DNA of 64,000 nucleotides from Oscillospiraceae bacterium (GTDB taxonomy: Bacteria; Bacillota; Clostridia; Oscillospirales; Oscillospiraceae): NCBI GenBank assembly GCA_015068305.1, contig SVKV01000002.1, positions 80,719 to 144,718 of the forward strand. Reading direction: 5' to 3'. Below are positions 1-8,656 of the stretch, piece by piece (within the stretch, counting starts at the first letter, position 1; the number at the start of each line of letters is the position of its first letter). Made by a program: the position numbers and the translations under genes. A model generated the notes under the pieces. It made no database searches. It was not told the DNA's origin and was given only the letters and a program-made list of their open reading frames with translations.

Positions 1-65
1 GGCTCAGCCAGACCTGCATTCATAGCATAGGAAACCAGAGAATCAATGTATGTTTCGATCTTCAT
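1..65 (-). CDS. galT: Galactose-1-phosphate uridylyltransferase, N-terminus only (partial)
   Basis: Only the first 21 or so codons are inside the window; the gene continues beyond base 1. The ATG is at 65-63 on the minus strand, two bases after the galK stop and preceded by GGAGG inside the end of galK. The visible peptide begins MKIETYIDSLVSYAMNAGL, which resembles the start of the Firmicutes-type (class II) GalT with its 'LVxYAxxxGL' helix. Its place directly after galK supports the Leloir pathway role (galactose-1-phosphate + UDP-glucose exchange). No catalytic residue is visible, so the call rests on a short match and on context. Confidence 0.72.
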   Translation of the reverse strand, partial: MKIETYIDSLVSYAMNAGLAE

Positions 66-67
66 GA

Positions 68-1279
68 TTAAACCTCCATTTCGATGCCGCCCTGGGGACG
101 GATGGACAGCACATGGCAGGCGCCTTCGCCGAGAACGGCATCCATACCGGCAACAAAACCATCCAGAATATCATAGGGAACGAAGGCCTGAACGGTACCG
201 GCAAAGCCGCCGCCGTGGACCCGGTAGGCACCGCGGCCTGCCAGATAATGCTCGCACAGGGCCAGGGCCACAGCCACATCCTGGTGGGCCTTGTAGCCGG
301 CGGGAATTACGTTCTGCAGATACATGTAGGAAGAGTAGCCGCTCTGTTTTACCAGAGTCAGGAACTTTTCGAAATTGCCTTCCTTCAGTGCGGCAACCTG
401 CTGGGGAACCCGGGCATTTTCCTGGTAGAAGTGGATGGCACGCATCACAGCCCGGTCACCGCAGGATTTCCGCAGGGCAGGGATGTTGGCATAGAATTCT
501 GCTTCCTCAATCTGGGTCAGCACTTCTTTGCCGAAGAAGGCGGCAACAGCCTTGATTTCACCGGGAACAGCGGCATATTCGTCGGTCAGGTCTGCATGGT
601 CAGCGCCGCTGTCGATGATGCACAGAGCATGGCCGCAGGAAGCAAAATCAAAATCCACAGGCTCGATGACGGGATGATCCTTGTCGAAGAAGTCGATGGT
701 CACCAGATTGCCAACGGCGGAGGCCATCTGATCCATCAGACCGCAGGGCTTGCCGAAGAAGACATTTTCCGCATACTGGCCAATCATGGCAATTTCAGGC
801 TGGGAAACCCTGGCATCAAAGAACAGGCCGTTGATGATGGTGCCGATCAGCACTTCGTAGGCAGCGGAAGAGGAGAGGCCGGAACCGGGCAGAACGGTAG
901 ATTCGCAGTAAGCGTCGAAGCCTTCCACCTTGCAGCCCATCTGGGCAAAACGGGCAGCCACGCCCCGGATCAGGGCGGGAGTGGAGTTCACTTCGGAGGC
1001 GATGGGCTCCAGATTGGTGATATCCACGATGCTCATGGGATAGCCCTTGGACTGGATGCGGATCAGATTGGTTCCGTTGACCCGGACCGCTGCCACAGTA
1101 TCCAGATTCACAGCACCTGCCAGAACACGGCCGCGCTGGTGATCCGTATGGTTGCCGCCGATTTCCGTGCGGCCGGGGGCAGAGAAATAACGGTTGGGAG
1201 TTCCCTCAAAACAGGCGGAAAAGCCTGCATCCAGGGCTTCCTTCATAACAGGATTCAGTTTCAGTGCAGGGACAGACAT
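68..1279 (-). CDS. galK: Galactokinase
   Basis: Cytoplasmic GHMP-family kinase of 403 residues that phosphorylates galactose at C1 with ATP, the first Leloir step after uptake. The three family motifs are visible: the galactokinase signature GRTEIGGNHTD at residues 36-46 (usual form GRVNLIGEHTD), the ATP-binding PGSGLSSSAA at 131-140, and VHGGGFAGTVQAF at 354-366. The length is normal for the family. It lies between the GH2 beta-galactosidase and galT on the same strand with short gaps, so it should be co-transcribed with them and with the upstream mgl uptake genes. The signature has Gly-Gly-Asn where Ile-Gly-Glu is more usual, a variant common in clostridial galactokinases to my knowledge. 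Confidence 0.95.
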   Translation of the reverse strand: MSVPALKLNPVMKEALDAGFSACFEGTPNRYFSAPGRTEIGGNHTDHQRGRVLAGAVNLDTVAAVRVNGTNLIRIQSKGYPMSIVDITNLEPIASEVNSTPALIRGVAARFAQMGCKVEGFDAYCESTVLPGSGLSSSAAYEVLIGTIINGLFFDARVSQPEIAMIGQYAENVFFGKPCGLMDQMASAVGNLVTIDFFDKDHPVIEPVDFDFASCGHALCIIDSGADHADLTDEYAAVPGEIKAVAAFFGKEVLTQIEEAEFYANIPALRKSCGDRAVMRAIHFYQENARVPQQVAALKEGNFEKFLTLVKQSGYSSYMYLQNVIPAGYKAHQDVAVALALCEHYLAGRGAYRVHGGGFAGTVQAFVPYDILDGFVAGMDAVLGEGACHVLSIRPQGGIEMEV

Positions 1280-1318
1280 GGGTATGTTCCTCCTATTGAT
1301 AAGTTTGGGATGCTGCGG

Positions 1319-4108
1319 TTAAGCGCGGATACGGAAAGAGAAACGGATATTTTCTTCGGAGCGGACATGATAGGGTGCCTCCACATCGTTGCCCCAGGTG
1401 TCGATTCCGCCCACACCGCGCATTTTTCCGCAGACCGTTATGACGGTTCGGGTGGGGAGGGGAAGCTCTTCCCGGTGGAAGGCAGCTTCCAGCTGATGGG
1501 GGGTATAGGGAATGGCAGAGAAGTGGAAAGGCCGCTCCAGCATTTCCAAATACAGGCAGGAATCGCCGCGGATCAGTTTTGCCCAGTGGGTGTTCATGTG
1601 GTTACGGCACTCCTGGGGTACCAGATAATTGGAGATGTCCGGTTTTTCGGTGAATACACCGAAATCCGCACCCTTATAGCGGTCGGGGTAGGTCTCGCCG
1701 GAAAGGCCCTGCCAGGCAATCTCTTCCATCGGCACAGGCGTTTCAAACCGCAGACCCAGCAGAGGAAGCTGCGGCCGTCCTTCGCTGCCCTGATAATCCA
1801 CAGTTACATCCAGATTGCCGGAAGTATCCACGGAATAAGTGACGCAGGTATGAAGATGCGGCATCACATCGGAAGTGAAGGTATAGCGCACACAACACTT
1901 CTGAGCGGTTGCTTCCAGAATATCCATACCGGCAGATTTTACATAGCGGTCAACAGCGGACCAGATGGCGGATCTGCCGGGGAAGCCGCAGCCGGAATCG
2001 TTCTCTGTGGGTGCCCGCCAGAAGGCCGGCTTCGGAGCCCGCCAGAGCCACTCGGTGCTGCCCCGGCGCAGGGAGGTGGGACCGCCCTGGTTGTAGTCAA
2101 AGAGAATCTCAAAATCCTTGCCACGGACGCCCAGGGCGCCGTCTCCATGGGTGATGCGCAGCGGCTGGGCGGATTCTTCATGGACCGGCATGGATGCGGC
2201 AGCTTCCAGAGCCGCATTCCGGGCATCGTGGGCAGCCCGCTGCTCCGGGGAAGCGTGCCAGTACCTGACTTCCTGCATACAGGGCTTTGGAACGCCGTCA
2301 GCGGTGACGATGCCGTTGCCGCTGAAGTTATAGTCGCTTTGCCGTTCGCCGAAGTCGCCGCCGTAGCCCAGGACGCACTGTCCGTTGGGATTCTGATACC
2401 ACAGGGCCTGGTCCATATAGTCCCAGATAAATCCGCCCTGGTACATGGGGAATTCCTCTCCCAGAGCCACATAGGACTCCATACCGCCCAGGGAATTGCC
2501 CATGTTGTGCATATATTCGCAGCTGATGTAGGGCTTCGGGGGATCATTTTCCAGATATTCCCGGATTTCGTCAGGGGTTGCATACATCCGGCTTTCCATA
2601 TCGGATACGGTTTCATATTCAGGCCGCCAGTGAGGGGAGTTGGGCTTGCCGTTAACCACGCCCCGGGGCCAGTAAACACCCTCGTAATGAACCAAGCGGC
2701 TGGGGTCTTCACGGTGGAAGAAATCAGCCATGGCCACAATGTTGGAGCCGCAGAAGGCTTCATTGCCGCAGGACCAGAACAGAATGGAAACGTGGTTTTT
2801 ATCCCGCTCGAACATGGATTTGGCCCGGTCCAGAACGCATTCTCTCCATTCGGGGATGCTGCCGGGAACATTCCAGGCGGGATCCACGGTCATGCCCTTC
2901 TGCCAGGAGCCGTGGGTCTCCAGATTGGTTTCATCCATCATATAGATGCCGTTTTTGTCGCACAGATGGTACCATTCGGTGCGGTTGGGATAGTGGCAGG
3001 TGCGGACAGCATTGATGTTGTTTGCTTTGAAAACCGCCATGGCAGCGTCCATATCGGAAATGTCGATGGACCGGCCGGAATGGGCGTTCCATTCATGGCG
3101 GTTGACACCGTTGATCATGAGGCGTTTGCCGTTGAGATACATGATCTTATCCGGGCCCATTTCGATACGGCGGAAGCCGGTGGAGTAGGGGACAAACTCG
3201 GTGCCATCTGCAATAAGCATCACATCGTAGAGTTCCGGAGTGCCGTAGTCCCATACTTTTACATTCTTCAGCGTGACGGTCTGGGAAAAACGGTAGATTC
3301 CGTCGCCGTTCAGTTCCAGAGGGGCATCATACAGAACACCGGATTCCGGATGGGTGATCCGGGCATGGACGGATTTGGCATCGGTGCGCAGACGGAAGCG
3401 AATGCTGCCGCTGCCATCGGCATGCAGGGTGCTCTGAATCCAGATGTCTTCCAGAACCGGCTTGGCATAGAGATAAACAGGCCGGAAAATACCGGAGAAG
3501 CGGAAGAAATCCTGATCTTCCAGCCAGGCGGCGCTGCTGCGCTTATAAACTTCCACGCACAGCCGGTTGCCAGTTTCCCGGATATAGGGGGACAGGTCAA
3601 AATCGGAGGGGGTGAAAGTATCTTCGCAGTAGCCGATAAAGTGGCCATTGAGCCAGATGAAGGCTGCCTGTTCGATGCCCAGGAAGCTGATGCGGATTTC
3701 CTTTCCGATCAGTCCGGGATCCAGGTCAAATTCCCGGACATAGCTGCCAACCGGGTTATAGTCCCAGTCAATCTGGGGAGGGCGCAGTTCGGCATGGCCG
3801 TCCCAGGGATAGAGCTTGTTGATATACTGGATCTGGTCAAAGCCCTGGGTTTCCATATGTCCCGGAACCGTGATGAATCCGAAACCGGACAGGTCAAAAC
3901 CCTCCTGCCAGAAGTCAGCGGGCCGGTCAGCGGGACACTTGCTCCAGAAAAAACGCCAGCGGCCGTCCAGACTCTGGCGCAGGGAAGGGGTGCCGGAGGC
4001 GGCTTCCTCTTCGGAAATATAGCAAATATGGTCGGAATGGGCATCCAGACGGTTGATTTTGAATACGGTGGGATCGGCAAGCCATTGGACATTTGCCTGC
4101 ATAGTCAA
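1319..4108 (-). CDS. lacZ: Glycoside hydrolase family 2 beta-galactosidase
   Basis: A 929-residue LacZ-type enzyme that hydrolyses terminal beta-galactosides. The GH2 layout is complete: N-terminal jelly-roll, immunoglobulin-like domains, TIM barrel, and the long C-terminal beta-galactosidase small-chain domain. Motifs seen include NGVNRHEWNAHSG, CHYPN, MDETNLETHG, the acid/base glutamate in WSCGNEAFCG (E450) and the nucleophile in ISCEYMHNMGN (E531). There is no signal peptide, so it acts in the cytoplasm and its substrate must first be imported. AAAGGAG lies just before the ATG. It sits between the mgl transporter and galK-galT, so galactose released here feeds the next genes. A partial terminator upstream could lower its expression relative to mgl. 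Confidence 0.95.
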   Translation of the reverse strand: MTMQANVQWLADPTVFKINRLDAHSDHICYISEEEAASGTPSLRQSLDGRWRFFWSKCPADRPADFWQEGFDLSGFGFITVPGHMETQGFDQIQYINKLYPWDGHAELRPPQIDWDYNPVGSYVREFDLDPGLIGKEIRISFLGIEQAAFIWLNGHFIGYCEDTFTPSDFDLSPYIRETGNRLCVEVYKRSSAAWLEDQDFFRFSGIFRPVYLYAKPVLEDIWIQSTLHADGSGSIRFRLRTDAKSVHARITHPESGVLYDAPLELNGDGIYRFSQTVTLKNVKVWDYGTPELYDVMLIADGTEFVPYSTGFRRIEMGPDKIMYLNGKRLMINGVNRHEWNAHSGRSIDISDMDAAMAVFKANNINAVRTCHYPNRTEWYHLCDKNGIYMMDETNLETHGSWQKGMTVDPAWNVPGSIPEWRECVLDRAKSMFERDKNHVSILFWSCGNEAFCGSNIVAMADFFHREDPSRLVHYEGVYWPRGVVNGKPNSPHWRPEYETVSDMESRMYATPDEIREYLENDPPKPYISCEYMHNMGNSLGGMESYVALGEEFPMYQGGFIWDYMDQALWYQNPNGQCVLGYGGDFGERQSDYNFSGNGIVTADGVPKPCMQEVRYWHASPEQRAAHDARNAALEAAASMPVHEESAQPLRITHGDGALGVRGKDFEILFDYNQGGPTSLRRGSTEWLWRAPKPAFWRAPTENDSGCGFPGRSAIWSAVDRYVKSAGMDILEATAQKCCVRYTFTSDVMPHLHTCVTYSVDTSGNLDVTVDYQGSEGRPQLPLLGLRFETPVPMEEIAWQGLSGETYPDRYKGADFGVFTEKPDISNYLVPQECRNHMNTHWAKLIRGDSCLYLEMLERPFHFSAIPYTPHQLEAAFHREELPLPTRTVITVCGKMRGVGGIDTWGNDVEAPYHVRSEENIRFSFRIRA

Positions 4109-4128
4109 TCTCCTTTTGTTTCAGTAAC

Positions 4129-4160
4129 AGAAAGGCCCCCGGTTACCGGAGGCCCTTTCT
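4129..4160 (-). terminator. Hairpin terminator inside the galactose operon
   Basis: An inverted repeat AGAAAGG...CCTTTCT with a G/C-rich stem overlaps the stop codon of the small InlB-repeat gene and ends in TTTCTGTT on the minus strand. It separates the mgl transport genes from lacZ-galK-galT. The U-tract is weak, so it could let part of the transcription through. Confidence 0.6.
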
Positions 4161-4528
4161 TATTCGCATTTTACCCAGCCGGCGTACAGGGTCATGTCAC
4201 CGCCTACCTGGGAAATTTCAAAATCCCAGGGGTACTGGCAGTTTTCATCCATATACCAGCCGGAAAACACATAGCCTTCCCGGGTGGGTGGCTCCGGTTC
4301 GGCCACCAGATCGGCATACATACAATCCTGGGATGCAACATCCGTACCGCCTTTGGAATTGAAGCTTACGGTATAGCCGTTGTTGGCAACACCGAAAATC
4401 AGCAGCAAAATGATCACCGCAATACCGCCGATGATGATCTTGTCCAAGGTTTTTACGGAGATCTTCACATTTTTGTACAGCCCCCGGAAACTGCTCTGAG
4501 GTTCTTTTTTAGGGGTTTGCTCTTCCAT
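4160..4528 (-). CDS. Small membrane protein with one InlB-type (Listeria-Bacteroides) repeat
   Basis: A 122-residue protein. The first 33 residues are charged and cytoplasmic in character, followed by one membrane segment at about 35-53 (IIIGGIAVIILLLIFGVA). The rest is one InlB B-repeat unit recognisable from TVSFNSKGG, PPTREGYVFSGWY and the closing MTLYAGW. That repeat is normally found in multi-copy surface proteins of Firmicutes and Bacteroidetes, so a single copy on a short membrane stalk is unusual. It starts two bases after the mglC stop and is clearly part of that transcript. No function is known to me; by position it could be an accessory of galactoside capture outside the cell, but that is a guess. 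Confidence 0.75.
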   Translation of the reverse strand: MEEQTPKKEPQSSFRGLYKNVKISVKTLDKIIIGGIAVIILLLIFGVANNGYTVSFNSKGGTDVASQDCMYADLVAEPEPPTREGYVFSGWYMDENCQYPWDFEISQVGGDMTLYAGWVKCE

Positions 4529-4530
4529 GA

Positions 4531-5595
4531 TTACTTGCGGACCAGGTACTTTCTCATGTCGATGGCGCAGGCAACCAGAATGATGACACCCTTGACGATG
4601 AACAGCAGATTCTGGTCAACGGACAGGTAGGTCAGACCGGTGAAGATGACCTGCAGCAGCAGAACGCCGATGATGGCGCCGCTGACCTTACCGATGCCGC
4701 CGACGAAGGAGATGCCGCCGATAACGCAGGCTGCGATGGCATCGGATTCGTAGTTCAGGCCGGTGGTGGCATTGACGGAGGAGATACGGGAAGCATCCAT
4801 GAAACCGGTGATGGCATAGAGAACACCGGCCATAACGAAGACCAGAATGATGGTCTTGGTGACATTGACACCGGAAACGTTGGCAGCTTCTTCGTTGGAA
4901 CCAACAGCATACATGTTCTTGCCGAAGGTGGTCTTGTTCCAGATCACCCAGACAATCACGGTGATGATGGCAGAGTACAGAACATAGTTGGGAACAGCGG
5001 TGTTGCCCACACGGAACAGGGTGCCCTTGATCAGATCCTGGTAGGTCTGGCTCATGCCGGACAGGGTCTGGCCTGCGTTGGTGCCCAGCTTCAGGAACAG
5101 CAGGATGCAGCCGTAGACGATCAGCTGAGTGGACAGGGTAACGATGAAGGGATGCAGCTTGAACTTAGCCATGCAGAAGCCGTTGACGAAACCGACAACA
5201 GCGCCCACAGCCATAACAGCCAGCAGAGCCACATACCAGGGCATGACAGGCAGGCCGGGGAACAGCTTGTTGGTGGTCAGCTGCAGACCGGCAGCAATAC
5301 AGGCAGCCAGACCGACCTGACGGCCGGCAGAAATATCGGTACCTGCCAGGATGATACAGCCGCCGACACCCAGGGCAATGGGCAGCTTTGCTGCAGTCAG
5401 AGAGATGATGTTGACGATAGAGGGGACGGACAGGAAGGAGGGCTCAGCAATGGCGATACCCACAACAGCGATGGCGATGATGATGAACATGGCATTGTTC
5501 ATGATCAGATCGCCGATGGCTCTGTTTCTGTCCTTGGGGGTCATAGCCTTCAGTTCATCGATCTTGGAAGGCTTCTTTACTTTCAGTTCAGACAC
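4531..5595 (-). CDS. mglC: Galactose/methyl-galactoside ABC transporter permease
   Basis: A 354-residue, very hydrophobic inner-membrane permease of the CUT2/RbsC family with about ten membrane segments. Recognisable family stretches include GVGGCIILAGTDISAGRQVG (the conserved loop around 'GxxDLSVG'), FVNGFCMAKFKLHPFIVTL and SDAIAACVIGGISFVGGIGK near the end. It forms the channel of the MglBAC importer, driven by MglA and supplied by MglB. It starts 14 bases after mglA with AGGAGG in between. About 15 residues longer than the E. coli protein, all at the N-terminus. Confidence 0.93.
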   Translation of the reverse strand: MSELKVKKPSKIDELKAMTPKDRNRAIGDLIMNNAMFIIIAIAVVGIAIAEPSFLSVPSIVNIISLTAAKLPIALGVGGCIILAGTDISAGRQVGLAACIAAGLQLTTNKLFPGLPVMPWYVALLAVMAVGAVVGFVNGFCMAKFKLHPFIVTLSTQLIVYGCILLFLKLGTNAGQTLSGMSQTYQDLIKGTLFRVGNTAVPNYVLYSAIITVIVWVIWNKTTFGKNMYAVGSNEEAANVSGVNVTKTIILVFVMAGVLYAITGFMDASRISSVNATTGLNYESDAIAACVIGGISFVGGIGKVSGAIIGVLLLQVIFTGLTYLSVDQNLLFIVKGVIILVACAIDMRKYLVRK

Positions 5596-5609
5596 GTTTA
5601 ATTTCCTCC

Positions 5610-7112
5610 TTAAGCAAACTTGGCGGCAAGGGTCATGATTTCTTCCTGAGTGGTATTCTTTGCATCCACTTCACCGGCCAGACGGCCGCCGGACATAACC
5701 AGGATCCGGTCACAGACACCCAGAAGCTCCGGCATTTCGGAGGAGACCATCAGAACGGTCTTGCCTTCGTTTGCCAGATTACCGATGAGCTGATAAATTT
5801 CGTACTTGGCACCGACGTCGATGCCGCGGGTGGGCTCGTCCAGCAGCAGAACTTCGGGTTCGGTCAGCAGCCAGCGGCCGATGATGACCTTCTGCTGGTT
5901 ACCGCCGGAGAGGCTGCGGATCTGGGTTTCCTGGCTGGGGGTCTTGGTGCGCATGGCGTCGATGTAACGCTGGGTATCCTCGCGCTGGGACTTTTCGCTC
6001 AGGAAAGGACCGAACTTCTTATGACGGTGCAGGGAGGAGATAACGGTGTTGTCCCGGATGGAGCGGATACCGAAAATACCGGTGGCGCGGCGTTCTTCCG
6101 TCAGCATGGCAAAGCCGTTTTTCAGAGATTCGCCGGAGTTGCGGTTGCGACAGACCTTGCCGCCCAGGGTAATGGTACCGCTCTTGCGGGTACGGATACC
6201 GAAAATGCTCTCCAGAACTTCGGTACGGCCGGAGGCATCCAGACCTGCAAGGCCCAGAACTTCGCCCCGCTTGGCTTCGAAGGAAACATCCTTCAGGTGG
6301 TTGTACATACCGGTCAGATGCTCTACCTTCAGATAGGTCTCACCGGGCACATTGGTCTTGGGCGGGAACTGGTTGGTCAGTTCACGGCCCACCATCAGAC
6401 GGATGATGTCGTTCATCTCCAGATCGGCAGCCTTTTCGGTGGCGATCCACTTGCCGTCGCGCATGATGGTGATCTCATCGGAGATCCGCTTGATCTCAGC
6501 CATCTTGTGGGAGATATAAATGATGCCGCAGCCACGGTCCCGGAGCATGTTGATGATGGTAAACAGATGATCGACCTCGGTCTCGGTCAGAGAGGAGGTA
6601 GGCTCGTCAAAGACGATGATCTTGGACTTATAGGAAACTGCCTTGGCAATTTCCACCATCTGACGCTGGGAAACGGGCATGGATTTCATGATGGTCTTGG
6701 GATTGACCTTCACGCCAAGCTCATCAAAGACTTCCTTGGTGGCATCGTACATTTTCTTTTCGCTGGTGAAAGGACCGGTCTTGGGGAATCTGCCCAGCCA
6801 CATGTTGTCCATAACATTGCGGGACAGTGCCTGGTTCAGTTCCTGGTGCACCATGGCCACGCCGTTTTCCAGAGCTTCCTTGGAATTCTTGAAATTGACT
6901 TCCTGTCCTTCCAGGTAGATCTTGCCTGCATTCTTCTGATAGACACCGAACAGGCACTTCATCAGAGTGGACTTACCGGCACCGTTTTCACCCATCAGCG
7001 CATGGACTGTACCGGCCTTTACCGTCAGGTTGACGCCGTCCAGAGCCTTAACGCCGGGGAATTCCTTGGTGATTCCTTCCATGCGCAGCAGGACATTTGC
7101 ATTGTTGCTCAA
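5610..7112 (-). CDS. mglA: Galactose/methyl-galactoside ABC transporter ATP-binding protein
   Basis: A 500-residue protein with two fused ABC ATPase domains, as in all sugar importers of the CUT2 class. Domain 1 has Walker A GENGAGKST and Walker B IIVFDEPTSS; domain 2 has the degenerate GLDASGRTE in place of Walker A, signature LSGGNQQK and Walker B VLLLDEPTRG. I set the start at TTG (7112-7110), which has a perfect AGGAGG eight bases upstream and gives MSNNANVLLRMEGI, matching the family N-terminus. The in-frame ATG at 7205 would add about 31 residues with no family resemblance and no good ribosome site. The gene follows mglB after a stable hairpin and precedes mglC. Confidence 0.94.
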   Translation of the reverse strand: MSNNANVLLRMEGITKEFPGVKALDGVNLTVKAGTVHALMGENGAGKSTLMKCLFGVYQKNAGKIYLEGQEVNFKNSKEALENGVAMVHQELNQALSRNVMDNMWLGRFPKTGPFTSEKKMYDATKEVFDELGVKVNPKTIMKSMPVSQRQMVEIAKAVSYKSKIIVFDEPTSSLTETEVDHLFTIINMLRDRGCGIIYISHKMAEIKRISDEITIMRDGKWIATEKAADLEMNDIIRLMVGRELTNQFPPKTNVPGETYLKVEHLTGMYNHLKDVSFEAKRGEVLGLAGLDASGRTEVLESIFGIRTRKSGTITLGGKVCRNRNSGESLKNGFAMLTEERRATGIFGIRSIRDNTVISSLHRHKKFGPFLSEKSQREDTQRYIDAMRTKTPSQETQIRSLSGGNQQKVIIGRWLLTEPEVLLLDEPTRGIDVGAKYEIYQLIGNLANEGKTVLMVSSEMPELLGVCDRILVMSGGRLAGEVDAKNTTQEEIMTLAAKFA

Positions 7113-7222
7113 TATATTCGCCTCCTGAAACTTAGGTGTAAGAATATCGCCATTACAGGCCAAGGCCACATCCATGGAATCCATGGCCATGGCCCTAGCC
7201 TGCAACCAGCGTAATTTTTATC

Positions 7223-7250
7223 AGGGCAGCCACGCCGAAGCGCGGCTGCC
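7223..7250 (-). promoter_or_regulatory. Intercistronic hairpin with UUCG tetraloop between mglB and mglA
   Basis: Read on the minus strand the RNA forms a 12-bp stem (one G-U pair) closed by C(UUCG)G: arms GGGCAGCC...GGCTGCCC. No U-run follows, only TGATAAAAATT, so it looks like a 3' stabiliser or partial attenuator rather than a full terminator. Such hairpins between binding-protein and ATPase genes are known to keep the binding-protein message more abundant (established for malE-malF and similar systems); applying that here is inference. Confidence 0.75.
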
Positions 7251-7273
7251 CGAGGGATCAAAACGTATGGAAA

Positions 7274-8338
7274 TTATTCGCCGGTGTAGGGAGCGTAGGG
7301 GATGTTGATACGCCAGGTGCCTTCCAGATCGCCGGTGACGCCTTCAAAAGCGGGCTTGCCATCCTTGAAGTTCTGAGCGATCAGCACAACAGCGTTAGCC
7401 ATACCGACAGCATCCTGCTTGATGGTACCGGTCATGGACTTGTCAGCGATCTTTTCCTTGGCAGCGTCGGTAGCGTCGACACCGAAGACGGGGATGTAGG
7501 TCTTGCCTTCGGTATTGAAGCCTGCAGCCTGCAGAGCGGAGATAGCACCCAGAGCCATGTCGTCGTTGTTAGCGATAACCAGCTCAACCATGTTGCCGTT
7601 GTCCACGTTGTACTTGGACAGCAGGGTCTGCATGTGCTCCTGGCCCTGTGCAGCGGACCATGCGCCGTTCTGGTCCAGCAGGTACTTGGCAGCGTTAGCC
7701 TCGTCGTAGAACACCAGAGCGGGCTTGCCGGCAGCGGTCAGAACAGCGTCAGCATCCTCAACACCGAACTGGGTACGGGCGTCAGCTTCCATGTTGCCTT
7801 CCTGGCCCTTGAACATAACGTAGGAGATGGAGCCGTCAGCGTTCAGGTCCAGAGCGTCGTAGTTAGCCAGGACGTAGTCGCCGATCATCTTGCCCTGCAT
7901 GTGGCCTGCCATGGTGTAGTCAGTGCCGACGTATGCAGCCTTGTCGTAGGAAGAGACAATAGCTTCGGAAACAGAACGGTTGAAGAAAACGATGGGCAGG
8001 TTAGCGTTCTTAGCCATGTCCAGGATAGCCTGGGTGGCGTCGTCGGAGCTAGCGTCAACGATGTTGACAACCAGAGCGGAAGCACCCTTGGTGATAGCGG
8101 TCTGGATCTGCTCGGTCTGGGTGGTCTGGGAGTTGTTGGCGTCGTAGTCCTGATACTTGACACCAGCGGCTGCGAAAGCTTCGTTCATGGCTGCACGAAC
8201 GCTGGACAGGTAGGTGTCACCGAAGGTGTACCAGAAAACAGCGACTTCGCCGTCAGCCTTGGCAGCGGGAGCGCCGCCGCAGGCAGCCAGGGACAGAACC
8301 ATAGCCAGTGCCAGCAGCATTGCAATGATCTTCTTCAT
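7274..8338 (-). CDS. mglB: Galactose/glucose-binding lipoprotein of the Mgl importer
   Basis: A 354-residue periplasmic-binding-protein-fold lipoprotein. The signal peptide ends in LSLAAC, so Cys20 would be lipidated and hold the protein on the outer face of the membrane. The type I sugar-binding fold is evident (VFWYTFGDTYLSSVRAAM, ALVVNIVDASSDDA, VIANNDDMALGA, VFGVDATDAA). DLNADGSI near residue 168 matches the calcium-binding loop of E. coli MglB (DLNKDGQI), which separates it from ribose- or xylose-binding relatives. First gene of the galactose unit, with AGGAGGAAAT before the ATG and a good promoter about 100 bases upstream. Confidence 0.94.
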   Translation of the reverse strand: MKKIIAMLLALAMVLSLAACGGAPAAKADGEVAVFWYTFGDTYLSSVRAAMNEAFAAAGVKYQDYDANNSQTTQTEQIQTAITKGASALVVNIVDASSDDATQAILDMAKNANLPIVFFNRSVSEAIVSSYDKAAYVGTDYTMAGHMQGKMIGDYVLANYDALDLNADGSISYVMFKGQEGNMEADARTQFGVEDADAVLTAAGKPALVFYDEANAAKYLLDQNGAWSAAQGQEHMQTLLSKYNVDNGNMVELVIANNDDMALGAISALQAAGFNTEGKTYIPVFGVDATDAAKEKIADKSMTGTIKQDAVGMANAVVLIAQNFKDGKPAFEGVTGDLEGTWRINIPYAPYTGE

Positions 8339-8441
8339 TTAGATTTCCTCCTAAATTGTAAATATGCTTAACGGCTGTATGCCGGTAAAGCCTCTTTGCG
8401 GAAAAAGTGTTGTGATCGATAAACCACAAACTTCCTTGCGA

Positions 8442-8470
8442 ATTTTATCATATCGTGAAATAATTGTAAA
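8442..8470 (-). promoter_or_regulatory. Sigma-A type promoter for the mgl-lac-gal unit
   Basis: On the minus strand: TTTACA (8470-8465), 17-bp spacer, TAAAAT (8447-8442). It lies about 100 bases upstream of the mglB start and points towards it. No other good promoter is visible in the mglB upstream region. Confidence 0.7.
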
Positions 8471-8630
8471 GGAAAAATAGGTAAAAATGAACAGAATTGG
8501 GGCTGCGGAACGCATTTTTATACATTCTATCTATTTGTAAACGTTTCAGTTTGGACACTTTTACTGCAGGATCGTTTGGAATTTTGATCATTTCCGAATT
8601 AAACAAATCATTTAATAACTGTATAAAAGA
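8471..8630. other. Non-coding region upstream of mglB with one LacI-type half-operator
   Basis: An A/T-rich stretch with no gene I can support. It contains the palindrome AAACGTTT (8539-8546) within TTGTAAACGTTTCAG. This is the core of LacI/GalR/CcpA-type operators (central CG), but it lies about 70 bases upstream of the -35 element and the flanks match a cre site only partly. Confidence 0.3.
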
Positions 8631-8656
8631 AAATGCCACCCCAAAGGGTGGCATTT
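8631..8656 (-). terminator. Terminator of tRNA-Ser(UGA)
   Basis: Perfect 11-bp inverted repeat AAATGCCACCC/GGGTGGCATTT with loop CAAA (plus-strand view), followed on the minus strand by TTTTCTTTTA. It begins at the CCA end of the tRNA gene. Confidence 0.88.

Noticed and set aside
113..4630. A 1505-codon open frame on the plus strand over galK, lacZ and the small membrane gene
   Set aside because: It is exactly antisense to well-conserved genes with catalytic motifs, has no ribosome site and its translation has no recognisable domain. High-GC third positions of the real genes create the open frame.
5129..5638. Plus-strand frames opposite the mglC gene
   Set aside because: Antisense to a clearly conserved permease; no independent support.
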